A DNA stretch of 64,000 bases from Chitinophagaceae bacterium (GCA_016720585.1 JADKKH010000001.1:960938-1024937), one strand, 5' to 3'. Positions 17,530 to 25,931 are shown, counted from the stretch's first letter. Numbers and translations: made by a program. Notes: generated from the letters alone by a model not told the origin.

Positions 17530-18777
17530 ATGTTTGATCGTTACCCGTTTACGGCTTCTGAAAGGTTTTTAAGATATGTGCAGATTGATACCCAGAGTGA
17601 TCCGCAATCCTCAGCTTCTCCAACAACCGAAAAACAGAAGGATCTGGGCCGCTTGCTGGTAGAAGAATTGCAACAAATCGGTATTGCGGATGCGCACCTC
17701 GATGCGTGGGGTTATGTATATGGAACCATCCCTTCCACCACTGATAAAAAAGTACCGGTGATCTGTTTTTGTGCCCATGTGGATACAGCACCCGATTGCA
17801 GCGGTACAGGCGTGAAACCCCTTCTTCATAAAAATTACCAGGGCCAGGATATTGTATTACCGGATGATACTTCGCAGGTATTACGGATGAGCGAGTATCC
17901 TTACCTCAAAACACAAATAGGAAATGATATTATTACTGCTTCGGGAACTACATTATTAGGTTCGGATGATAAAGCCGGTGTGGCAGAGATCATGGATCTT
18001 GCTAATTTTTTAATATTGAATAAACATATTAAGCATGGCGAAATAAAAATTCTCTTTACGCCCGATGAAGAAGTGGGTAAAGGCACGGCCAAACTGGATA
18101 TGAAAAAATTGGCTGCCGATTTTGGTTACACACTCGATAGCGGGGATGCCGGGGCCCTGGAAGATGAAACCTTCAGTGCAGATGCGGTGCAGGTAATAAT
18201 TCATGGGGTTATCTCACACCCCGGATATGCAAAAGGGAAATTGGTAAATGCACTTAAAATTGCCGGAGAAATTCTTGCGGCTTTACCCAAAGACAGGTTG
18301 TCTCCCGAATCAACTGATGGGAAAAGAGGATTTATTCACCCGGTACGGGTAGAAGGGATTGCTGAAAAATGTACGATTGATTTTATTGTACGGGATTTTG
18401 AAACTGATGGGCTTGTCAAAAAAGAAGATTATTTAAAAACGCAGATAGAAGAAAGAATGCGTACCTATCCCAAAACGTCTTTTGAATTTCATGTGAAGGA
18501 ACAATACCGTAATATGAAGGAGATTCTTGATCTGCATCCGCATGTGGTGGATTATGCCAAAGAAGCCATAAAAAGAACCGGGTTGACCTTAAAAATGGAA
18601 AGTATCCGGGGTGGTACCGATGGCAGCCGCTTATCTTTCATGGGCCTGCCTTGTCCAAATTTATTTGCCGGCGAACAGGGAATACATTCCAAACTGGAGC
18701 ATATCAGCGTACAGGATATGAATAAAGCGGTGGAAATGATGGTGCACCTGGTGCAAATTTGGGAGGAGCGAAGTTAG
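17530..18777 (+). CDS. pepT: Peptidase T (tripeptide aminopeptidase)
   Basis: A 415-residue M20-family dizinc peptidase that removes the N-terminal residue of tripeptides in the cytoplasm. Metal and catalytic motifs are in place: CAHVDTAPD (His and Asp), LLGSDDKAG (bridging Asp), TPDEEVG (catalytic Glu pair), DSGDAGALE and GEQGIHSKLEH at the C terminus (last His ligand). A GGTDGSRLSFMGLPCPN stretch typical of PepT is present. Length is normal. The gene follows the FKBP terminator and precedes the SPFH gene by 29 bp. Confidence 0.95.
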   Translation: MFDRYPFTASERFLRYVQIDTQSDPQSSASPTTEKQKDLGRLLVEELQQIGIADAHLDAWGYVYGTIPSTTDKKVPVICFCAHVDTAPDCSGTGVKPLLHKNYQGQDIVLPDDTSQVLRMSEYPYLKTQIGNDIITASGTTLLGSDDKAGVAEIMDLANFLILNKHIKHGEIKILFTPDEEVGKGTAKLDMKKLAADFGYTLDSGDAGALEDETFSADAVQVIIHGVISHPGYAKGKLVNALKIAGEILAALPKDRLSPESTDGKRGFIHPVRVEGIAEKCTIDFIVRDFETDGLVKKEDYLKTQIEERMRTYPKTSFEFHVKEQYRNMKEILDLHPHVVDYAKEAIKRTGLTLKMESIRGGTDGSRLSFMGLPCPNLFAGEQGIHSKLEHISVQDMNKAVEMMVHLVQIWEERS

Positions 18778-18806
18778 TCGTACCTTACATGACTAAATGT
18801 TGAACT

Positions 18807-19751
18807 ATGGATTACGCAAAATTATTTTCCGAATATTGGTGGGTTCTAATCGTTGTGATCATATTCTTCGGATCATTTTTTACCATCAGCCAGGGTTTTG
18901 TAGGTGTGGTTACTATGTTTGGTAAATACCGCCGTGCAGCAAGGCCCGGGTTAAATATGAAGATCCCGATACTGGAACAGGTATTGAAAAAAATATCTAT
19001 TCAAAACCGTTCTGTAGAACTGGAGTTCCAGGCCGTAACGGTTGACCAGGCGAATGTGTATTTTAAAAGTATGTTGCTGTATTCGGTACAGAACCAGGAT
19101 GAAGAAACCATCAAGCGGGTAGCTTTTGTATTCATCAGCGAACGTGATCTGATGCAGGCATTAACCCGGACGATCGAAGGTTCTATCCGGGCATTTGTGG
19201 CCACCAAAAAACAGGCAGAGATATTAGGTCAGCGGAAAGAAATTGTGGAATATGTAAAAGACCAGATCGACCAGACCCTGGAGAAATGGGGTTACCATTT
19301 ACAGGACCTGCAGATCAATGATATCACATTTGATAAGGTCGTACTTGACTCCATGAGTAAAGTGGTAGCATCAAACAACCTGAAAGCGGCTGCTGAAAAC
19401 GAAGGGCAGGCCTTATTGATCACTAAAACAAAATCAGCTGAAGCAGATGGTAATGCTACTAAAATTGCTGCTGAAGCAGAAAAAGAAGCGGCCCGGCTTC
19501 GTGGACAGGGTGTTGCACTTTTCCGCCAGGAAGTGGCCAAGGGTATGTCAGAGGCCGCCGAACAAATGAAACAGGCCAACCTGGATACAAATGTAATTTT
19601 GTTCAGCATGTGGACTGAAGCCATTAAGAATTTTGCGGAATATGGTAAAGGAAATGTAATCTTTCTCGATGGCAGTCCGGATGGCATGGAAATGACGATG
19701 AAGCAAATTCAGGCCTTAATGGTAAAACAAGCAGGAACTAAAGGGCAATAA
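18807..19751 (+). CDS. SPFH/Band 7 (stomatin/prohibitin-like) membrane protein
   Basis: A 314-residue protein with an N-terminal membrane helix (WWVLIVVIIFFGSFFTISQG, residues 11-30) followed by an SPFH domain (FVGVVTMFGKYRRAARPGLNMKIP ... VTVDQANVYFKSMLLYSVQ) and a long Ala/Glu-rich coiled coil (about 195-260). SPFH proteins assemble into ring-like membrane microdomain scaffolds and often modulate proteases. There is no NfeD partner next to it. The function in this organism is not clear from context. Confidence 0.85.
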   Translation: MDYAKLFSEYWWVLIVVIIFFGSFFTISQGFVGVVTMFGKYRRAARPGLNMKIPILEQVLKKISIQNRSVELEFQAVTVDQANVYFKSMLLYSVQNQDEETIKRVAFVFISERDLMQALTRTIEGSIRAFVATKKQAEILGQRKEIVEYVKDQIDQTLEKWGYHLQDLQINDITFDKVVLDSMSKVVASNNLKAAAENEGQALLITKTKSAEADGNATKIAAEAEKEAARLRGQGVALFRQEVAKGMSEAAEQMKQANLDTNVILFSMWTEAIKNFAEYGKGNVIFLDGSPDGMEMTMKQIQALMVKQAGTKGQ

Positions 19752-19985
19752 AACCCTTACTGGTAAATAGTTTCAAAGGTTCAATCAATTTTGGCGGGTG
19801 ATCTTCCGGCTGAAATTTATTGAACTTTTTATTTTTATCACCTGTTAAAGAACTCTAAAACTTCCCGGATTCATACAACGTGGCATTATTTTTCTCGTTC
19901 AATGAAACGTTATCATCCGATGTTGATAACAGCCAAAAAATAATTAATAGTCAACACCTACTTTTACACCTAAAGCCGAACAACT

Positions 19986-20684
19986 ATGATCGATCTTTTA
20001 CAGATTGCCACCGACACACTGAACCAGGTAACCCAGTATGCCGCCGGGGACAGCAACCACGACGGAACCTTAAGTTTTTTTGAATTATTAAAAATGGGCG
20101 GATGGATCATGGTTCCGCTGGCCGTTATGTTGTTACTGGCCGTGTATGTTTTTGCAGAACGGACCATCGCTATCCGCAATGCTGCAAAAATTGATAATAA
20201 TTTCATGAATATTATCCGGGATAATATTGTGAGCGGAAATGTAACAGCCGCCAGGAATTTTGCCAAAAATAATAATACGCCTGTGGCCCGGATCATTGAT
20301 AAAGGGATACAGCGTATCGGTAAACCGCTTGACAGTATTGAAAAAAGCATGGATAATATAGGCCAGCTGGAAATGTATAAACTGGAGAAAAACCTGGGTG
20401 TACTTTCTGTTGTATCAAAAGCGGCTCCTATTTTCGGGTTTGTGGGTACGCTGGTCGGATTGATGCAGTTGTTTTCTAAAATAACCTCCACGAATGAATT
20501 TGAAGTAGGTACGATTGCCGGTGGTATTTACACAAAACTGATTACTTCCATAACCGGTCTGGTAATTGGCCTGGGAGCCTACCTGGCTTACAGCTACCTG
20601 AATACGCAGATTGATAAGACCTCCAATAAAATGGAAGCGGCATCTTCTGACTTCCTGGATATTTTGCAAGAACCAACCCACTAA
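19986..20684 (+). CDS. exbB: MotA/TolQ/ExbB proton channel family protein
   Basis: A 232-residue membrane protein with three predicted helices: MVPLAVMLLLAVYVFAE, then KAAPIFGFVGTLVGLMQLFSKI, and GLVIGLGAYLAYSYL. The second and third are the conserved proton-channel helices of ExbB/TolQ. It would convert proton-motive force into movement with ExbD and a TonB-type partner. exbD follows 9 bp later. No tonB lies in the window, so energising TonB receptors versus a Tol-like role cannot be told apart. Confidence 0.87.
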   Translation: MIDLLQIATDTLNQVTQYAAGDSNHDGTLSFFELLKMGGWIMVPLAVMLLLAVYVFAERTIAIRNAAKIDNNFMNIIRDNIVSGNVTAARNFAKNNNTPVARIIDKGIQRIGKPLDSIEKSMDNIGQLEMYKLEKNLGVLSVVSKAAPIFGFVGTLVGLMQLFSKITSTNEFEVGTIAGGIYTKLITSITGLVIGLGAYLAYSYLNTQIDKTSNKMEAASSDFLDILQEPTH

Positions 20685-20693
20685 ACTATACCC

Positions 20694-21095
20694 ATGAAAT
20701 TCAGAAAAAAACATAAAGGAGAATCGGGGGAGGTTTTTACAGATTCATTAAATGATATTCTTTTCATCCTGCTGATGTTCTTCCTGATTGTGGCGACACT
20801 GGCTAATCCCAATGTGGTGAAAGTGGGTCTGCCCCGGGGAACAAAAGACACTAAGGCCAAACAGAATATTATGGTATCTATTGATAAGAACCAGCAATAT
20901 TTTATTGGTACCACTAAAATAGAGTCTTCCATTTTTGATTCTATGCTGCGCATGGAGATCCGGAAATACAAAGCCTTTGTAGATACACCTACCGTAGTGA
21001 TCAATGCTGATACAGCGGCTTACTACGGCGAAGTATTCCGTATCATGCGGGTGGCAAAAAAAGATACAGCGAAAGTTGTGGCGCGGATTGATTGA
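20694..21095 (+). CDS. exbD: ExbD/TolR-family biopolymer transport protein
   Basis: A 133-residue protein with the family topology: short basic cytoplasmic N terminus (MKFRKKHKG), one helix at about 20-40 containing the conserved acidic residue (TDSLNDILFILLMFFLIVATL) and a periplasmic domain to the end (VVINADTAAYYGEVFRIMRVAKK). It forms the channel core with the upstream ExbB. The periplasmic domain is of usual size. The pair is probably one operon. Confidence 0.87.
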   Translation: MKFRKKHKGESGEVFTDSLNDILFILLMFFLIVATLANPNVVKVGLPRGTKDTKAKQNIMVSIDKNQQYFIGTTKIESSIFDSMLRMEIRKYKAFVDTPTVVINADTAAYYGEVFRIMRVAKKDTAKVVARID

Positions 21096-21099
21096 GAAT

Positions 21100-21160
21100 T
21101 GAGTCGGGAGTCAGGAGTCAGGAGTCTGGAGTCAGGTGTCAGGTGTTGAGAGTCATGAAT
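21100..21160. repeat. GAGTC-type short tandem-like repeat
   Basis: After the exbD stop there are repeated blocks such as GAGTCGGGAGTCAGGAGTCA followed by GGAGTCTGGAGTCAGGTGTC. The unit GGAGTCA recurs at 6-7 base spacing. A related sequence lies in the coding region of valS (57152-57205). This looks like a dispersed low-complexity repeat in the 119-bp gap before prmC. Confidence 0.55.
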
Positions 21161-21214
21161 CAATATCAGAACTTTTAAAGTGTTTAAGAAGAACCCTAAG
21201 ACCACTTCAGGCTC

Positions 21215-22054
21215 TTAACTCATAACAGCTTTTACCATCCGGTCTTTTTGTTGCATATCTTTTTTCAATCCAACAGTATAGCCTGTTGATGTAAATAAGT
21301 CAACAACTGACTTGCCGGAATTCTCCGATATCTCCAGGTAAATAGTTCCTTGGTTATTAAGTTGTGTCTTGCCAAATTCAGCAATCGCTTTATAAAATAA
21401 GAGGGGATCTTCATCCGGAACAAATAAAGCGGTTGCCGGCTCGTTGTTCAGCACATTCGGTTGCATGAGCTTCTTGTCTTTTTCGGGAACATATGGTGGG
21501 TTACTGACAATAATATCAAAAGAAGGCAAAAGCTTCCATTGTTCTTTATCCAGGAAATCCATTTTCACAAAATTAATAACCGTGTCTAGTGCTGCTGCAT
21601 TTTTTTTTGCAACATCCAAAGCCTCTTTACTGATATCACAACTCCAGACTTCAGCTTTCGGGATGTTTCTTTTAATTGAAACAGGTATACACCCGCTGCC
21701 GCTGCCGATATCAAGGATTTTCAATTCTTCTAAAGAGGAATGCCAATCTTTAATGATCCATTCCACCAGTTCCTCTGTTTCCGGTCTTGGTATCAGTACA
21801 TTATTATCTACATAAAATTTAGAACCACAGAACCAGGCTTCATGGAGTACATATTGAACCGGTTCATGTACAAGCAGCCGGCTTAGTATCGTGGAAAGTT
21901 TTTCTTTTTGTTCATCAGATAATACCGGTTGTTCAGGATTGCTGTTCCCGGCCAGGTATTCGATAACCCAACGGGCCATGCTCCCGGCTTCGCCAGCTGG
22001 ATAGATGGTTTGTAATTCTGTAGTAATATGTTTCAGCGCATCACGGGAGGTCAT
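21215..22054 (-). CDS. prmC: Peptide chain release factor N5-glutamine methyltransferase
   Basis: PrmC methylates the glutamine of the GGQ motif in release factors RF1 and RF2. The 279-residue protein has the N-terminal helical domain that binds the factor, the SAM motif ILDIGSGSGCIPVSI (about 116-130) and the catalytic NPPYVPEKD (about 187-195). Length is normal. prfA is not adjacent here. It is transcribed divergently from ribD from a compact shared region, with a consensus -7 box 5 bases before its ATG. Confidence 0.94.
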   Translation of the reverse strand: MTSRDALKHITTELQTIYPAGEAGSMARWVIEYLAGNSNPEQPVLSDEQKEKLSTILSRLLVHEPVQYVLHEAWFCGSKFYVDNNVLIPRPETEELVEWIIKDWHSSLEELKILDIGSGSGCIPVSIKRNIPKAEVWSCDISKEALDVAKKNAAALDTVINFVKMDFLDKEQWKLLPSFDIIVSNPPYVPEKDKKLMQPNVLNNEPATALFVPDEDPLLFYKAIAEFGKTQLNNQGTIYLEISENSGKSVVDLFTSTGYTVGLKKDMQQKDRMVKAVMS

Positions 22055-22059
22055 AGCAA

Positions 22060-22067
22060 CAAACTTA
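22060..22067 (-). promoter_or_regulatory. -7 box of prmC
   Basis: On the minus strand the sequence is TAAGTTTG, an exact match to the Bacteroidetes TAnnTTTG box. Five bases separate it from the prmC ATG at 22054, so the transcript is probably leaderless. Confidence 0.6.
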
Positions 22068-22074
22068 ATTCATT

Positions 22075-22082
22075 TACTTTTG
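22075..22082 (+). promoter_or_regulatory. -7 box of ribD
   Basis: TACTTTTG matches TAnnTTTG exactly and lies 8 bases before the ribD ATG at 22091. It is only 7 bp from the oppositely oriented prmC box, so polymerase could hardly sit on both at once. Confidence 0.6.
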
Positions 22083-22090
22083 CCGGGATC

Positions 22091-23245
22091 ATGTCATCCC
22101 AACATTACATGGAACGCTGCCTGGAACTGGCTCTGCGCGGAGCAGGATATGTTGCCCCCAATCCCATGGTGGGTGCGGTTTTGGTTTATGAAGACCGCAT
22201 TATTGGCGAAGGCTGGCACCAGCAGTATGGTGAAGCACATGCAGAAGTGAATTGTATTGAATCAGTAAAAGAAAAAGATAAACATCTTATTTCTTTATCC
22301 ACTTTATATGTTTCATTAGAGCCCTGCGCTCATTTTGGTAAAACACCTCCCTGCACGGATTTAATAATAAAAAATAAAATTCCGAAAGTTATTATGGGTT
22401 GCCGTGACCCTTTTAAAGAAGTGGATGGGAAAGGAATAGAAAAACTGAAAGCAGCGGGAGTTGATGTGGAAGTTGGAATATTGGAAAATGAATGCAAAGA
22501 ACTGAATAAGCGGTTCTTTACTTTTCACATAAAGCACCGGCCTTATGTCATTTTAAAATGGGCACAGACGGGGGATGGGATGATAGCAGCCTCCCCAAAC
22601 CCCTCACAAGGAGGGGCTTTAGAGTCGGCAAAGAATAAAGAGTCTTTTGCCCTATCGGGTTCTGAAGTCCCCCCTTGCGGGGGATTTAGGGGGGCTTCAA
22701 GATTGCTAATCAGTAATGAATACTCCAACCGCTTAGTGCATAAATGGAGAAGTGAAGAAGCAGCGATATTGGTGGGAACCAATACGGCACTGCAGGATGA
22801 CCCGGAACTTACAACAAGATTGTGGCCGGGGAAATCACCATTGCGGTTGGTAATAGATATGAATCTACGCTTACCGACTTTCCTGAAAGTTTTTAATGGG
22901 GAAGTAAAAACAATAATTTTTAATACTGTACGGCAGGAAGAGAAAGAAAACCTGCTTTATTTTAAGTTGGAGAAAAATAAAAACCTGGTCCCGCAACTGA
23001 TGAATGCGCTGTATCAATTAAATATTCAAAGTGTGCTGGTGGAAGGTGGAGCAAAGTTGTTGCAGTCATTTATAGATGAGGGGATCTGGGATGAAACGAG
23101 GGTAGTGTCGAGTGTTGAGTTGCGTCCCGATAGCTATCGGGATTCGAGTGGGTTGGCTGCTCCGGTATTGGCAAATGCAATAAAAACCAGCGAACAAATG
23201 ATAATTACTGATAAAATAGAAATCTACGAACCGAAACACTCCTGA
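22091..23245 (+). CDS. ribD: Bifunctional riboflavin biosynthesis deaminase/reductase RibD carrying in-frame repeat insertions
   Basis: RibD deaminates the GTP-derived pyrimidine and then reduces its ribose side chain. The ATG at 22091 (MSSQHYMERCLELA) fits the family; upstream in-frame codons overlap prmC and its promoter. The deaminase zinc site is HAEVNC (His50) and PCAHFGKTPPC (Cys79, Cys88). The reductase domain starts near residue 150. Two oddities: residues about 167-202 (ASPNPSQGG to GGFRGA) are an extra loop encoded by an imperfect inverted repeat, and VELRPDSYRDSSG near the C terminus is encoded by a perfect 18-bp palindrome. Both keep the frame, so the enzyme may still work. Confidence 0.92.
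   Translation: MSSQHYMERCLELALRGAGYVAPNPMVGAVLVYEDRIIGEGWHQQYGEAHAEVNCIESVKEKDKHLISLSTLYVSLEPCAHFGKTPPCTDLIIKNKIPKVIMGCRDPFKEVDGKGIEKLKAAGVDVEVGILENECKELNKRFFTFHIKHRPYVILKWAQTGDGMIAASPNPSQGGALESAKNKESFALSGSEVPPCGGFRGASRLLISNEYSNRLVHKWRSEEAAILVGTNTALQDDPELTTRLWPGKSPLRLVIDMNLRLPTFLKVFNGEVKTIIFNTVRQEEKENLLYFKLEKNKNLVPQLMNALYQLNIQSVLVEGGAKLLQSFIDEGIWDETRVVSSVELRPDSYRDSSGLAAPVLANAIKTSEQMIITDKIEIYEPKHS
22589..22696. repeat. In-frame inverted-repeat insertion inside ribD
   Basis: The left arm (GCCTCCCCAAACCCCTCAC, then AAGGAGGGGC) and the right arm (GTCCCCCCTTGCGGGGGATT then TAGGGGGGCTTC) are imperfect reverse complements, each with an inner CCCC...GGGG hairpin. The insert is about 108 bases, or 36 codons with no stop in this frame. 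It falls in a loop of the reductase domain, between DGMIA and SRLLISN. Confidence 0.75.
23125..23142. repeat. 18-bp perfect palindrome inside ribD
   Basis: TCCCGATAGCTATCGGGA is a perfect palindrome and encodes RPDSYRD within a stretch that is not conserved in RibD. It is the best copy of the TCCCGAT family in the window. Confidence 0.7.
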
Positions 23246-23265
23246 CCTGCCTACCGGCAGGCAGG
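23246..23265. repeat. CCTGCC palindrome between ribD and the YigZ-like gene
   Basis: CCTGCCTACCGGCAGGCAGG is an imperfect palindrome directly after the ribD stop codon and 10 bases before the next start. Similar CCTGCCnnCCGGCAGGCAGG elements are frequent in Bacteroidetes genomes. Confidence 0.6.
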
Positions 23266-23275
23266 CTAACGACTA

Positions 23276-23881
23276 ATGACTAGCGACTCATTCTATAATA
23301 CGATAGAAAAACCTTCGGTTGCTGAATTCAAAGACCGGGGCAGCAAATTCATCGCTTATGCATTTCCAATTGCTGAGGTATCTGAGTTTAAAGAAAAATT
23401 AGCTGCATTAAAAAAAGAACATCCCAAAGCGGTGCATCATTGTTTTGCTTACCGGTTGGGATTGGATGGCATTACTTACCGGGTAAGTGATGACGGTGAA
23501 CCCTCCGGCACAGCAGGCAGACCGATACTGGGGCAGATAGACAGTAAAGAACTAACGCATGTGCTGATAATTGTTGTTCGTTATTTTGGTGGCACATTGT
23601 TAGGGGTTCCAGGACTGATCCATGCTTATAAAACGGTTGCTGCATTGGCTTTGCAGGCTGGTTCGATAATACAGAAGCTGGTTCTTATCAATTACCGCCT
23701 GCAATTTGACTATACACAGATGAATGAGGTGATGAAAGTCGTGAAGTTGTTTGATTGCGTTGTATTAAAGCAGGAGACACAGTTGTTCTGTTCTTTGGAG
23801 ATTGGTGTACCGAAGAACCGTTTGGAAGAAGTAGTGAATAAATTGAAGGACTTGAGAGGGGTGGAGGTGGAAAAATCTTAA
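23276..23881 (+). CDS. YigZ/IMPACT family protein (UPF0029)
   Basis: A 201-residue protein with the UPF0029 N-terminal domain: EFKDRGSKFIAYAFPI, HHCFAYRLG, DDGEPSGTAGRPIL and VVRYFGGTLLGVPGLIHAY are signature motifs. The C-terminal 65 residues form the ferredoxin-like DUF1949 domain. Eukaryotic IMPACT/Yih1 regulates the Gcn2 kinase; the role of bacterial members is not established. It follows ribD by 30 bp on the same strand. Confidence 0.9.
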   Translation: MTSDSFYNTIEKPSVAEFKDRGSKFIAYAFPIAEVSEFKEKLAALKKEHPKAVHHCFAYRLGLDGITYRVSDDGEPSGTAGRPILGQIDSKELTHVLIIVVRYFGGTLLGVPGLIHAYKTVAALALQAGSIIQKLVLINYRLQFDYTQMNEVMKVVKLFDCVVLKQETQLFCSLEIGVPKNRLEEVVNKLKDLRGVEVEKS

Positions 23882-23893
23882 AAATTGAGTCAA

Positions 23894-24499
23894 TTAATTT
23901 TTTTGCAATACCAGGGTGCTCATACAACGTATATCATCCACATTCACCGTTTTTAATGGCTCCAGAAACGACAAGTTGTTTTGAAGCACACTGCTTGTCA
24001 GTAAGGGTCTTGTTAAAAGAAAACGGGTACTGCCATCGGGAATTTTATAAACGCCGTCGTTGATTAAGTTTATTTTGTCCTCAATGCCCATAACCGATGC
24101 AATGCGGATGAACAGGGAGCCTCCCGGTTTTACTACCCGAACCAATTCTGCCAGCATAGATTGAAAATGCGGAGTGCTGCTGGCAAAATGAAGCACGGCA
24201 ATGCTGATTGCATGATCAAAATAATTATCCGGGAATGGCATTTTTTCTATCAACGAAACTTTGAATCTGTCAGGTGAAAGTGTGGGATTAGCTAATTTAA
24301 TCCCGGCGATAATTTCCTCACTCTTGTCAATGCCATAAATTTCTATGCCATTTTGTAAAAACCAGTGCATGTTTCTTCCCGTACCGCAACCCTGGTCCAG
24401 TATTTTATCAGTTTCATGGTATCTGCCTTTCATGATCTGATCAAGGAGGTAGATATCGGTTTCACCGAGAAATTGTTTTATTGATGGTTGTTTATTCAG
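23894..24499 (-). CDS. SAM-dependent class I methyltransferase, probably started by CTG
   Basis: The core has SAM motifs ILDQGCGTGRNMHWF, GIDKSEE and the post-I region FPDNYFDHAISIAVLHF, then LVRVVKPGGSLFIRI. The first ATG is at 24433, but the frame stays open upstream and encodes NKQPSIKQFLGETDIYLLDQ, which reads like genuine protein. The only plausible initiation codon for it is a CTG at 24497-24499, giving 201 residues; no ATG, GTG or TTG exists before the stop at 24512-24514. Substrate unknown. If CTG is wrong, the protein starts at 24433 with 179 residues. Confidence 0.75.
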   Translation of the reverse strand: MNKQPSIKQFLGETDIYLLDQIMKGRYHETDKILDQGCGTGRNMHWFLQNGIEIYGIDKSEEIIAGIKLANPTLSPDRFKVSLIEKMPFPDNYFDHAISIAVLHFASSTPHFQSMLAELVRVVKPGGSLFIRIASVMGIEDKINLINDGVYKIPDGSTRFLLTRPLLTSSVLQNNLSFLEPLKTVNVDDIRCMSTLVLQKN

Positions 24500-24568
24500 C
24501 GTGTATTTTTTTTAAAAATTAAAGTGTGTGGTAAGGAGAGAACAAATTTTCTTAAGTCCTTAGCAAGG

Positions 24569-25465
24569 TTATTTAAAACGGCTACTCACCACCAATTCCT
24601 TACTCCCCGCCGCATACGTATAAAACCCTTCCCCGCTTTTTACTCCCAGTTTACCCGCAGTTACCATATTTACCAACAAGGGACAGGCTGCATATTTAGG
24701 ATTACCAAAACCATCATGTAAAACCTTCAGAATAGAAAGACAAACATCCAAACCAATAAAGTCGGCTAGTTGTAAAGGTCCCATCGGGTGGGCCATACCC
24801 AGTTTCATTACGGTGTCTATTTCTTCCACGCCGGCAACTCCTTCATACAAACTGTAAACAGCTTCGTTGATCATCGGCATTAATATCCGGTTGGCAATAA
24901 AGCCGGGATAATCATTAACCACACAGGGAATTTTGCCGAGTTGTTTGCTGAGTTCCACAATGGTATCAGTTACTTCCTTGCTGGTGGCATAACCATTTAT
25001 GATCTCAACCAGTTTCATGACCGGCACCGGGTTCATAAAATGCATACCGATTACTTTACTGGCCCGGTTGGTAACGGCTGCAATTTTTGTAATGGAAATT
25101 GACGAAGTGTTTGTCGCAAGAATGGCTTCTTTAGGCGCATACGAATCAAGCTGTTCAAAAATATTCAGTTTCAGTTCACTATTTTCCGTAGCGGCTTCTA
25201 TTACCAGCGCAGCATCTTTTACGCCTTCAATGATATTTGTTTCAATAGTGATATTACTGAGCGCTGTTTTTTTCTGTTCTTCAGTGGCCGTTCCTTTGGC
25301 AATTTGCCGGTCAAAGTTTTTGGTGATGTTGGCTACGGCCTTATCCAATTGTGCCAGCGAAAGATCTACAATGGTCACTTTAAAACCGGCTTGTGCAAAT
25401 ACATGAGCAATGCCATTACCCATGGTGCCGGCGCCGATGACACTAATACCCCCGCTTTGTATCAT
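24569..25465 (-). CDS. 3-hydroxybutyryl-CoA dehydrogenase
   Basis: A 298-residue NAD-dependent dehydrogenase of the HAD family that interconverts 3-hydroxybutyryl-CoA and acetoacetyl-CoA. The Rossmann motif VIGAGTMGNGIAHVFA is at residues 9-24, the catalytic His is in IGMHFMNPVPVMKLVEII and the C-terminal domain has NRILMPMINEAV and GMAHPMGPLQLADFIGLD. Length fits a stand-alone enzyme and not the fused fatty-acid oxidation protein. It could take part in butanoate metabolism or the end of glutaryl-CoA degradation, as a glutaryl-CoA dehydrogenase gene lies at 39094. A repeat-filled gap lies upstream. Confidence 0.92.
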   Translation of the reverse strand: MIQSGGISVIGAGTMGNGIAHVFAQAGFKVTIVDLSLAQLDKAVANITKNFDRQIAKGTATEEQKKTALSNITIETNIIEGVKDAALVIEAATENSELKLNIFEQLDSYAPKEAILATNTSSISITKIAAVTNRASKVIGMHFMNPVPVMKLVEIINGYATSKEVTDTIVELSKQLGKIPCVVNDYPGFIANRILMPMINEAVYSLYEGVAGVEEIDTVMKLGMAHPMGPLQLADFIGLDVCLSILKVLHDGFGNPKYAACPLLVNMVTAGKLGVKSGEGFYTYAAGSKELVVSSRFK

Positions 25466-25501
25466 AAAGCCCCTGGTTTTAATCCGAAAGTTGAACGTTT
25501 C

Positions 25502-25923
25502 CTATTCCCCGGAGGGGTGGTTTGAAAATTCACTTAAGGGAGGAGTTAATTAATTTATTTGTCAAAACAAAAGTAAGCATTTAGGATTCATCCCCTCCTT
25601 GGAGGGGCGAATTAAGGAAAACTCTTTTCTTTAGTAAGACGGGGTGCCTGTCCCGCAGAATTGCGGGAGGTTGCTGCCTAATGAACCGAATTCCGGATAA
25701 AAATCGGGATGCTGCAAAAAATGGCCAATAGAATTCATACAGCAGAATTGTGCGATGCTTCGTATCACTCAGCACCGGCTTCACAGACGATGACAAGTCC
25801 GAAGGACTCCTTTGGAGAAATACTTTAGCTGGTTAAATAAACAAAAAATCTAATTGCTATAAGAAAAATATACAATCAATAAAGACTCATTGATCTAAGT
25901 TCCCCCTTGTGGGGACAGGGGGC
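25502..25923. repeat. Gene-free stretch packed with palindromic repeats
   Basis: The 466-bp gap 25466-25931 has no convincing gene. It holds CCCCGGAGGGG with GGGAGGAG (about 25507-25550), CCCCTCC-TT-GGAGGGG (25592-25607), TCCCGCA-GAAT-TGCGGGA (25651-25668), TTCCGGAT-AAAA-ATCGGGAT (25691-25710) and a TTCCCCCTTGTGGGGACAGG element (25899-25923). The last is the reverse complement of the element at 40285-40316. The CCCCTCC and TCCCGAT families are those found inside ribD. This looks like a landing site for short dispersed palindromes. Confidence 0.65.
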
Positions 25924-25931
25924 CGGCTGTT

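Noticed and set aside
19880..20083. 67-codon frame starting before exbB
   Set aside because: It overlaps the exbB start in another frame and has no signal peptide or family resemblance.
22010..22090. FMN riboswitch before ribD
   Set aside because: Only 36 bp separate prmC and ribD and a promoter box lies 8 bases before the ATG, leaving no room for an aptamer.
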